Source of the DNA: an uncultured Ellagibacter sp.
Lineage (GTDB): Bacteria > Actinomycetota > Coriobacteriia > Coriobacteriales > Eggerthellaceae
Direction: 5' to 3'
Assembly: GCF_934617235.1 (NCBI RefSeq)
Contig: NZ_CAKTTZ010000043.1
Coordinates: 1 to 20,114 of the forward strand
DNA: 20,114 bases
Below the pieces are notes generated by a model. That model was given only the letters and a program-made list of their open reading frames with translations. It searched no databases and had not been told where the DNA came from. Positions 13,868-20,114 of this stretch are shown in pieces. A program made the position numbers and the translations under genes. Within the stretch, counting starts at the first letter, position 1, and each line of letters opens with the position of its first letter.

Positions 13868-16123
13868 CTACGGAGCAGGCTCGCCGCCTTCGCCGCCCGG
13901 TTGCCCGCCGTCATTGGGCGGACCCACGGGGCCTTCGCCTCCGCCTGGTGGCTCCTCGCCCGAGTCCGCGCCGCCGCCGCTATCGCTGCCCGCGTTCGGG
14001 TCAGGACCGATCGACACATAGGCGGTGTAGACCCCGTTCGCGAACTCGATCTTCACTATCGACCCTGCAGCTACGGTGGAGCTGTAGGTTTCCACGATGG
14101 TGAGGTTGCTTCCCAGCGCCGCCTGCACTTCGGCCAGGCTCGCGCCTGAAAGCTGCGCAATGGTGTCCTTCGCGGCATCTTCGCTGTAGATCGACTGCTT
14201 CTTGTTGAAGGCGCTGTCGAACTTCGGCTCGGCGGCAGTGGGGAAGGCCTCCCTCTCGCGGCCTTGCAGGGCAAGCGACATGAAGATTCTCCAGGCGTCC
14301 TTGCACCAGGGGGCTTCCCACATTTCCCGCTCCTGCGCGGCGCCGGTCCAAACCGCACAGGAAAGCTGCGGGGTATAGCCGCAGAACCACAGGTCGCGAT
14401 GCTCCTGCGACGTGCCTGTCTTGCCCGCGCTCACCTGGCCCGACGACAGTGCCGACCCGCGGCCGGTTCCCTGGGTGACCACGCCTTGCAGCACGCGGGT
14501 CACCTCCCCGGCAACTTCAGGGGAAAGCACCTGCTCGCCGGGGACGTTCGTGTTGTCGATAAGGGTCGTGCCGTCTTGTGCAATCACCTCGGTGATGCAG
14601 GTGTCGGCATGGCGAATGCCCCCGGTCGCGAAGGCCCCGTAGGCACTCGCCATGCGCAGCGTGTTCGTCTGAGCGGCACCGAGCGTGAGGGCGGGATAGG
14701 CGCCGTAGCCGTATTTTGCGTCGCCCGTCACGCCGAGGCGCGCTGCCATGTCGAGCAGGCTTTCCGGCGTCACGCCATCGGGATCGGTGACAAGGCGTGC
14801 GAAGCCGGTATTGGCGGAAACCCAGGTCATCCGCTCAATGGAAAGGTACCCATAGTTTGCGCCCGCGTAGTTGGTGACAGGCTTGCTCCATGCCGCGTTC
14901 ACGAACCCCGTGGAGCAGTCGATGACCGTTTTCGGGCTGATGCCCTGCTCGATGGCGGCGGCCAGAGTGAACACCTTGAACGATGAGCCGGCCTGGCGCC
15001 CCGATGCGCTCGTCGCGAGGTTGAACTGGCTGTCCGACCAGTCTTTCCCGCCGATCATGGCAAGCACGTAGCCGGTATGCGGGTCGATGCACGTCAGCGA
15101 AAGACTCACGTCGCTATCGCCGGTCCTCGCCATATCGTCGTACACTTCCGCTGCCGCTTCCTCCGCATAGCCCTGAAGCGTCGGGTCGATCGTGGTGTAG
15201 ACCGTAAGCCCGCCGTCGAAGACTTCCTCGAACGAAAGCTGATCGAGGAGCTGCTGCCGCACGTAGCTCGTGAAATACGGATAGGCGTAGATGCCATCCT
15301 CGGCGAGAACCTCGACGTCTAAGGCGAGTTCCTCCTCGACGGCGCTATCGTGTTCTTCCTGGGTGATCGTCCCATAGGAAAGCATGCGGTCGAGCACCAC
15401 GTTGCGCCGCTTCGTGCAGTTCTCGGGATAATCCTCGGGGTTGTTGTACGTCGGCGACTGGGGAATGCCCACAAGCGTCGCCGCCTCCGCAATGGTGAGG
15501 TCGATCGCGCTCTTGGAGAAGTAATGCTGCGCCGCGGCTTCGATTCCGTAGCACCCCGACCCGTAGTTGATCGTGTTCAGGTACATGAGCAAGATGTCGT
15601 CTTTGGAATAGGCCTGCTCCATCTCGATGGCGAGTTCTGCCTCGCGCACTTTGCGGCGAAACGAGATATCGTTCGCCTCACTTGAAAGGAGCGTGTTGCG
15701 TACGAGCTGCTGCGTGATGGTAGATGCGCCCTCGAGGCTGCCGCCCTTCATGTTGTTCACGAGCGCGCGGCCGATACCGTAGAAGTCCACGCCTTCATGC
15801 TCGTAGAATCGGGCGTCCTCCGTTGCGACCGTGCCTTGCAACACATAGTCGCTCACCTGGTCTTTCTCGATGGGCTCTTGGTCTTGTAAGAAGAACTCCG
15901 CCAAAAGCGTGGTGCGGTCGTTCGCGTAGATGCGCGTCTTGGCGCTGTAGGTGAAGGCGTTCGGGTCGTGCACGTCGGGCAGATCGCCGACCCATGCGTC
16001 CACGATGCGCCCCACGCCGAAGGCTCCGAGCCCGACGATGAGGATAAGCGAAAACGCCGCAACGAGTACTCCCCATGCTGGAGCATGGGTGCGCATTTCA
16101 CGGTGTTTTCTCCTTACTCTCAT
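13868..16123 (-). CDS. Class A penicillin-binding protein with PASTA-like C-terminal domain
   Basis: The 751-residue paralogue of the PBP at 10829 has one membrane helix (about 16-39), GT51 motifs (ATEDARFYEHEG with Glu102; GASTITQQLVRNT 132-144), and transpeptidase motifs SSFK (Ser380), SAN (436-438) and KTG (568-570). Unlike its neighbour it carries a PASTA-like segment (about 648-706, including SGASLAEVQAALGSNLTIVE), known in other wall enzymes and kinases for binding muropeptides or beta-lactams, and then a Gly/Pro/Glu-rich tail. The start is uncertain: ATG 16123 has no Shine-Dalgarno upstream but a TATAGA box ends six bases before it, which would give a leaderless mRNA; AAGGAG lies inside the reading frame, 13 nt before a second in-frame ATG (16096). 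Confidence 0.95.
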   Translation of the reverse strand: MRVRRKHREMRTHAPAWGVLVAAFSLILIVGLGAFGVGRIVDAWVGDLPDVHDPNAFTYSAKTRIYANDRTTLLAEFFLQDQEPIEKDQVSDYVLQGTVATEDARFYEHEGVDFYGIGRALVNNMKGGSLEGASTITQQLVRNTLLSSEANDISFRRKVREAELAIEMEQAYSKDDILLMYLNTINYGSGCYGIEAAAQHYFSKSAIDLTIAEAATLVGIPQSPTYNNPEDYPENCTKRRNVVLDRMLSYGTITQEEHDSAVEEELALDVEVLAEDGIYAYPYFTSYVRQQLLDQLSFEEVFDGGLTVYTTIDPTLQGYAEEAAAEVYDDMARTGDSDVSLSLTCIDPHTGYVLAMIGGKDWSDSQFNLATSASGRQAGSSFKVFTLAAAIEQGISPKTVIDCSTGFVNAAWSKPVTNYAGANYGYLSIERMTWVSANTGFARLVTDPDGVTPESLLDMAARLGVTGDAKYGYGAYPALTLGAAQTNTLRMASAYGAFATGGIRHADTCITEVIAQDGTTLIDNTNVPGEQVLSPEVAGEVTRVLQGVVTQGTGRGSALSSGQVSAGKTGTSQEHRDLWFCGYTPQLSCAVWTGAAQEREMWEAPWCKDAWRIFMSLALQGREREAFPTAAEPKFDSAFNKKQSIYSEDAAKDTIAQLSGASLAEVQAALGSNLTIVETYSSTVAAGSIVKIEFANGVYTAYVSIGPDPNAGSDSGGGADSGEEPPGGGEGPVGPPNDGGQPGGEGGEPAP

Positions 16124-16131
16124 GATTCGTC

Positions 16132-16137
16132 TATACT
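16132..16137 (+). promoter_or_regulatory. Divergent promoter box for PBP and U32 genes
   Basis: TATACT is a good -10 for the rightward U32 gene, which begins 48 bp downstream. The surrounding CTATACTA reads TAGTATAG on the other strand, close upstream of the minus-strand PBP start, so overlapping divergent promoters are likely. I see no strong -35 for either direction. Confidence 0.4.
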
Positions 16138-16184
16138 ACCATGAACCGACCATCTGGTCTTTCAGACGAGGAGACACCAACCTT

Positions 16185-18647
16185 ATGCGGAATATGGAAC
16201 TTTTGGCGCCTGCGGGCAACATGAGCGCCCTCCACGCTGCCGTGCGTGCCGGCGCAGATGCGGTATATCTCGGGCTCGAGTCGTTTAACGCGCGCCGCGG
16301 GGCCGATAATTTCACTATCGCCACACTCAAGGAGGCGTGCGATTACGCACATTTACGCGGCGTGAAAATCTATGTCACGCTCAACATCGTCGTGCTGCCG
16401 GGAGAGGTGGGCCGCGCGCTCGAATGCGCTCGTCAGGTGTGGCGCGCGGGTGCCGATGCGCTCATCATCCAGGACATCGGCCTCGCGAGCGAGATCGCGC
16501 GAGCGCTCCCCGATATCCGCTTGCATATTTCCACGCAGATGAACACGTGCAACGCTGCTGGCATTCGCGCCGCTGCCCGCATGGGCGCCAAGCGCGTCAC
16601 GCTCGCCCGCGAGCTTTCCTTAGAAGAAATCGCCCATCTCGTACAGGTTGGTGCAGAAGCTGGCGTCGAAGTCGAGGCGTTCGGTCACGGCGCGCTGTGC
16701 ATCTGCTATTCCGGCCAGTGCCTTATGTCCTCTCTGATCGGGGGCCGCTCGGCCAATCGCGGCTTGTGCGCACAGGCGTGCCGCTTGCCCTACGAACTGC
16801 ACAACGCCGCCCAGCGAAACCCCCTTTCGGCGCCTGGCGACCATCTTCTTTCCCCGAAGGACCTCTGCTCGGTCGACCTGCTTCCCGACTTGGCTCGCGC
16901 CGATGTCGCGTCGCTTAAGATCGAGGGGCGCATGAAGTCGGCCGATTACGTGTCGGCAGTCGTGTCGGTGTATCGCCGCGTGCTCGACCGGGTGTACGCG
17001 CAGGAGGGTTCAATTTCCACCGCCCGTCCGACAGAGGACGAGCGCCGCACGCTTGAGGAAGCCTTCTCCCGCGGATTCACCACGGCGTATCTCGAAGGTC
17101 AGCGCGGAAACGACATCATGAGCTATCAGCGTCCGAACAATCGGGGCGCCTTTATCGGCCGCGTGGCAGAAGCGCGCAACGGCGCAGCGACCATCTCCGC
17201 CGAGCACGAGCTCTCGATCGGTGATGTCCTCGAATTCTGGACGGGAAAGGGGCATGCCGCCCAAACGGTGTCCGACCTCTCCTTCGACAAGAAGGGGCGC
17301 GCCCGCATCGCTCTCGACGCGCGCGTGAAGGGCGTGCGTGCGGGCGATCGCGTGTTCCGCGTTCGCAGCGCAAAGGAGGCGTTCGAGGACGATTCCCTCG
17401 AGCCGCGCGTAGAGGTCGAGGGCACGGTTCGCCTGCGTATCGGCGAGCCGCTCGAGGTTTCCTTCTCCTTTGCTTGTGCGGCGCAGGACGACCTCGCCGA
17501 GGTTCGCGGCGTGGCAAGCGGGGACGAAGTCGAGCCCGCGCGCACGAAAGCAGTTTCCGAACAGGACGTTCGCGCCCACATCGATCGCTTGGGCTCGACC
17601 CCGTATGTTCTCACGCATCTCGATGTCGAGCTCGACGAGGGGGTCGGCATCGGCTTCTCCCAGCTGCATCGCGTTCGCGCCGAAGCGCTCGATAATCTGA
17701 CCGAGAACGCTTTGGCTGCCTACCATGCGCGTCGTCTTCCCCGTACCGAGGATCGCGAGGAGCTTCCCGCGATCCGCCCGAGCGGCGCGCGCATCGGCGC
17801 ATGGACGACGAACCCCGTGTGCGCGCGGGCCGCTAAGCGCACGGGCGCTCATATGGTATATGTCCCGGCATTGAACTACGGGCGCGGCGAAGCGGTGGTC
17901 GCGGGCCAGCTCACGGCTACGGTCGAGCAGGCGGGCTACCCCAAGCAGTGTCTTCTCGCCATGCCCGTCGTCGATCATGATGAGGTCGGGCTCTCGCGTG
18001 AGGCGAAGCTCGATTTCGACCCATGGCGTTATGCAACGTCGGGACGCCCCGTCTTTGTGGAAAGCCTCGGCGCTATGCAGATGGCCGCCGAGATCGGGAT
18101 TCCCTTCGAGGTCGGCCCGCATCTGCCTGTCACGAACAGGCTTGCGCTTGACGAGGTTGCCCGTATGGGCGCCGTTCGCGTGTGGCTCTCTCCCGAGCTA
18201 TCGCTCGACCAGATTCGCGAGCTGTCTCGTGATACCCCGGTTGAGCTGGGTCTTTTCATCTCGGGTGCGCAAGAGCTCATGATTACCGAGCACTGCCTTC
18301 TCATGAGCCAGGGTCCGTGCAGCGAGGATTGCGGAGAATGCCGCCGTCGGCGCAGCCCGCATTACCTGAAGGATCGCAAGGACTTCGACTTCCCCGTCAT
18401 CACCGACGCGCTTGGTCGCAGCCATCTCTACAACAGCGTCGAGCTCGACCTGGTGGCCTCGCTTCCCGAGCTCATGGCGGCGGGCGTCACCTCGTTCATG
18501 GTCGACACGACGCTCATGAACGGCGAGCAGGCGGCACAGGCGGTTGGCCGGGCGATTCGCGCGCTGCGTATCGCGCAGTCCGACGGCAACTCGGTCGCCA
18601 AGATCACAAGCGCTACCACAGGCCACCTCTTCCGCGGCGTTCAGTAG
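16185..18647 (+). CDS. U32 family protein (long, two-part; RlhA/TrhP-related)
   Basis: The 820-residue protein opens with the U32 start MELLAPAGN and a TIM-barrel-like N-terminal half with the family signature EAFGHGALCICYSGQCLMSS (164-183). Characterised relatives act in RNA hydroxylation (RlhA for 23S C2501, TrhP for tRNA U34) or ubiquinone hydroxylation (UbiU/UbiV); the latter bind a 4Fe-4S cluster through cysteines in this region. Here Cys172, 174, 179, 195 and 199 are candidates. Residues 330-560 hold beta-rich insertions, and the C-terminal part looks like a second U32-like barrel with its own cluster Cys704, Cys712, Cys716, Cys719 (spacing C-x7-C-x3-C-x2-C). ATG 16185 has GAGGAG 11 nt upstream; ATG 16194 is an alternative. 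Peptidase activity is only a historical label. tyrS follows after 67 nt. Confidence 0.9.
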   Translation: MRNMELLAPAGNMSALHAAVRAGADAVYLGLESFNARRGADNFTIATLKEACDYAHLRGVKIYVTLNIVVLPGEVGRALECARQVWRAGADALIIQDIGLASEIARALPDIRLHISTQMNTCNAAGIRAAARMGAKRVTLARELSLEEIAHLVQVGAEAGVEVEAFGHGALCICYSGQCLMSSLIGGRSANRGLCAQACRLPYELHNAAQRNPLSAPGDHLLSPKDLCSVDLLPDLARADVASLKIEGRMKSADYVSAVVSVYRRVLDRVYAQEGSISTARPTEDERRTLEEAFSRGFTTAYLEGQRGNDIMSYQRPNNRGAFIGRVAEARNGAATISAEHELSIGDVLEFWTGKGHAAQTVSDLSFDKKGRARIALDARVKGVRAGDRVFRVRSAKEAFEDDSLEPRVEVEGTVRLRIGEPLEVSFSFACAAQDDLAEVRGVASGDEVEPARTKAVSEQDVRAHIDRLGSTPYVLTHLDVELDEGVGIGFSQLHRVRAEALDNLTENALAAYHARRLPRTEDREELPAIRPSGARIGAWTTNPVCARAAKRTGAHMVYVPALNYGRGEAVVAGQLTATVEQAGYPKQCLLAMPVVDHDEVGLSREAKLDFDPWRYATSGRPVFVESLGAMQMAAEIGIPFEVGPHLPVTNRLALDEVARMGAVRVWLSPELSLDQIRELSRDTPVELGLFISGAQELMITEHCLLMSQGPCSEDCGECRRRRSPHYLKDRKDFDFPVITDALGRSHLYNSVELDLVASLPELMAAGVTSFMVDTTLMNGEQAAQAVGRAIRALRIAQSDGNSVAKITSATTGHLFRGVQ

Positions 18648-18670
18648 ATTCGGGGCTCATGCAGCCTATG

Positions 18671-18679
18671 TGATAGAAT
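18671..18679 (+). promoter_or_regulatory. Extended -10 promoter of tyrS
   Basis: TGATAGAAT (TGn plus TAGAAT at 18674-18679) lies 36 bp before the chosen tyrS start; the -35 region (TTCGGG, 18649-18654) is poor. The implied leader is only about 30 nt, too short for a T-box riboswitch. Confidence 0.5.
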
Positions 18680-18714
18680 CACTTGTGCAAATCCGTTGTA
18701 TGAAGGACATTTCG

Positions 18715-19926
18715 ATGCTCACACCTGAAGAACAGCTTCACATCATTTCCTCTGGCACGGCGCAAATCGTGCCGGAAAGCGCTCTGCTTGAAAAGCTCAA
18801 GCGCGGCAAACCCCTCAACATCAAGCTCGGCGTCGACCCAACGGCTCCCGACATCCATATCGGCCATGCCGTTCCGTTGCGCAAGCTGCGCCAGTTCCAG
18901 GACCTCGGCCACGAGGTCACGCTCATCATCGGCAACGGCACCGCGCTGATCGGCGACCCGTCCGGACGCAACTCGACCCGCCCGCAACTTTCCCGCGAGC
19001 AGATCAAGGTGAATGCGGAAACCTATGTCAACCAGGCATTCAAGATTCTCGATCCCGAGAAGACGACGCTTCGCTACAACTCCGAGTGGATCCTCTCGCT
19101 CAACATGGAAGAGCTTCTGAAACTCATGGCGCAGTTCACGGTTGCGCGCATTCTCGAGCGCGATGACTTCCATAACCGCTATACCTCGAACCTGCCGATC
19201 AGCCTCCACGAGTTCATGTACCCCGTGATGCAGGCTTACGACTCGGTCGTCATCAAGGCCGACGTCGAGCTCGGCGGCACCGACCAGCTCTTCAATCTGC
19301 TTGCCGGGCGCGAACTTATGGAGAAGCTTGGTATGGAGCCGCAGGTGTGCCTGACGCTCCCGCTGCTCGAGGGCACCGACGGCGTGAAGAAGATGTCGAA
19401 GAGCTACGGCAACTACATCGGCCTCACCGACGAGCCGTCTGACATGTTCGGCAAGGTCATGTCCATTCCCGACGAGCTTATGGTGAAGTACTATCGCCTT
19501 GCGTCGACCGAGTCGGTTGCAGAAATCGACGCGATCGAGGCGGGCTTGGCCAACGACGAGCTCCATCCTAATAAAGTAAAGCGCGCCCTTGCCCGCAACA
19601 TCGTTGCCGCTTACTACGACGAAGCTCAGGCAAACGCGGCCGAGGAGCAGTTCGACCTCGTGTTCAAGAAGCATGACGTCCCCGATGACATCGCCGAGTA
19701 CACGCCCGACCTCACGCCCAACGAAGAGGGGCTCGTCTATCTCGCGAAGATCATCCACGACGCGGGCCTCGCGCAGAGTGTTGGCGAAGCGCGCCGTCTC
19801 ATCGATGGCGGCGGCGTGAAGCTCGGCGGCGAGGCGGTTGCTCCTAAGGCGTACAACGTCGAGCCCGAGAAGCTGAAGGATTGCGTCCTGCAGGTTGGCA
19901 AGCGCAAATTCATCAAGCTTGTGTAA
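18715..19926 (+). CDS. tyrS: Tyrosyl-tRNA synthetase (KMSKS-type, TyrZ-like clade)
   Basis: TyrRS charges tRNA-Tyr with tyrosine using ATP. The 403-residue class I enzyme has HIGH (48-51, in DIHIGHAVPLRKLRQFQ), the substrate-site LGGTDQLFN (186-194) and KMSKS (226-230), and ends with an S4-type RNA-binding domain (about 340-403, RRLIDGGGVKLGG). KMSKS rather than KFGKT puts it in the TyrZ-like branch of bacterial enzymes. AAGGA lies 7 nt before ATG 18715; an in-frame ATG at 18700 is less likely because the ribosome-binding site would then be inside the gene. It follows the U32 gene but has its own promoter box, and a terminator starts about 40 nt after its stop. Confidence 0.96.
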   Translation: MLTPEEQLHIISSGTAQIVPESALLEKLKRGKPLNIKLGVDPTAPDIHIGHAVPLRKLRQFQDLGHEVTLIIGNGTALIGDPSGRNSTRPQLSREQIKVNAETYVNQAFKILDPEKTTLRYNSEWILSLNMEELLKLMAQFTVARILERDDFHNRYTSNLPISLHEFMYPVMQAYDSVVIKADVELGGTDQLFNLLAGRELMEKLGMEPQVCLTLPLLEGTDGVKKMSKSYGNYIGLTDEPSDMFGKVMSIPDELMVKYYRLASTESVAEIDAIEAGLANDELHPNKVKRALARNIVAAYYDEAQANAAEEQFDLVFKKHDVPDDIAEYTPDLTPNEEGLVYLAKIIHDAGLAQSVGEARRLIDGGGVKLGGEAVAPKAYNVEPEKLKDCVLQVGKRKFIKLV

Positions 19927-19935
19927 AAAAAGGTC

Positions 19936-19964
19936 TTGCGGCAGTAAAACCGAATAGCTATAAT
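19936..19964 (+). promoter_or_regulatory. Strong promoter downstream of tyrS
   Basis: TTGCGG (19936-19941) and a perfect TATAAT (19959-19964) are spaced by exactly 17 bp. Transcription would start near 19971, inside the left arm of the terminator hairpin that follows, so the new transcript cannot form that hairpin. It points rightward, out of the window. Confidence 0.65.
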
Positions 19965-19965
19965 A

Positions 19966-20003
19966 AGAAACCCGCGTTTGAGGAGAGCGTGGGTTTCTTC
20001 TTT
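19966..20003 (+). terminator. Intrinsic terminator of tyrS
   Basis: AGAAACCCGCG (19966-19976) pairs with CGTGGGTTTCT (19988-19998) with one G-U, and T-rich TTTCTTCTTT follows (19994-20003). It lies 39 nt after the tyrS stop and overlaps the start site of the preceding promoter. Confidence 0.65.
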
Positions 20004-20052
20004 CAGAGCGAACGAGTTGGAAGAAGGAAAGCGGCACTTCAAACCCGCTCAA

Positions 20053-20070
20053 AACTTTTTGAAAAAAGTT
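20053..20070. repeat. A/T-rich 8-bp palindrome ahead of the last promoter
   Basis: AACTTTTTGAAAAAAGTT is a near-continuous palindrome (AACTTTTT 20053-20060 with 20063-20070, 2-nt centre). It ends directly before the -35 box at 20072 and could act as an UP element for RNA polymerase alpha subunits, as known for strong stable-RNA promoters. Confidence 0.45.
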
Positions 20071-20071
20071 C

Positions 20072-20100
20072 TTGACGGCAGGCGGAGGGTCGCGTAATAT
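20072..20100 (+). promoter_or_regulatory. Consensus-like promoter reading out of the window
   Basis: TTGACG (20072-20077) and TAATAT (20095-20100) are spaced by exactly 17 bp, with an A/T-rich tract immediately upstream. With the promoter at 19936 it forms a tandem pair typical of highly expressed operons such as rRNA. The gene itself lies beyond the window, so its identity is an inference. Confidence 0.6.
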
Positions 20101-20114
20101 ATCTCCTTGCGCCG

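Noticed and set aside
13732..14149. Frames of about 125 codons on the plus strand across the second PBP 3' end
   Set aside because: They lie antisense to the Gly/Pro-rich tail and PASTA-like region of a certain gene and through its terminator.
18648..18714. T-box or other riboswitch upstream of tyrS
   Set aside because: The gap is 67 bp, with a promoter box inside it; no T-box stem or UGGN motif fits.

Overview
The window looks like ordinary chromosome from a GC-rich, low-intergenic-AT actinobacterium. The gene order, the codon use (heavy use of GC-ending codons, CGC/CGT Arg, CTC Leu, CTT also common) and the protein sequences suggest class Coriobacteriia, most likely Eggerthellaceae. This is an inference from family resemblance; genus cannot be fixed from the sequence alone.

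Layout, left to right. 1-68 is the 3' tail of an unidentified plus-strand gene. 69-675 carries no gene but is rich in structure: a 174-bp element bounded by a perfect 20-bp inverted repeat with two further hairpins inside, then a degenerate array of 11-15 nt units, then a strong intrinsic terminator, then a palindrome-rich stretch. On the minus strand follow an SlyD-like FKBP prolyl isomerase (676-1104) and, upstream of it, a GCS2-family glutamate-cysteine ligase homologue (1174-2472), probably one leftward transcript. A 411-bp divergent region with palindromes and an arginine-rich 40-codon ORF separates these from the arginine biosynthesis run argC-argJ-argB-argD-argG (2884-8742), with argH (9213-10613) after a 470-bp gap full of inverted repeats. 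Together ArgC, ArgJ, ArgB and ArgD convert glutamate to ornithine through the recycling acetyl route (ArgJ regenerates acetylglutamate), and ArgG plus ArgH convert citrulline to arginine. The connecting enzyme, ornithine carbamoyltransferase (argF), and the repressor argR are not in the window.

Next come two paralogous class A penicillin-binding proteins in convergent orientation (10829-13039 plus; 13868-16123 minus), with a small predicted lipoprotein gene behind the first one and a bidirectional terminator hairpin between the convergent units. The two PBP genes share a 95-bp stretch that is about 93 percent identical in inverted orientation, including a 35-bp exact match. Divergent from the second PBP is a long two-part U32 family protein (16185-18647), followed by tyrosyl-tRNA synthetase of the KMSKS type (18715-19926) with its own extended -10 promoter. 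The right edge holds a terminator overlapped by a strong promoter and then a second consensus-like promoter behind an A/T-rich palindrome, both reading out of the window, probably into a highly expressed (stable RNA?) operon.

Most of the window is housekeeping. I do not see a convincing undescribed defence or mobile system. The features most worth checking are the nested-repeat element and degenerate array at the left end, the structured argG-argH gap, the arginine-rich leader ORF, the inverted PBP pair, and the second cysteine cluster in the U32 protein.
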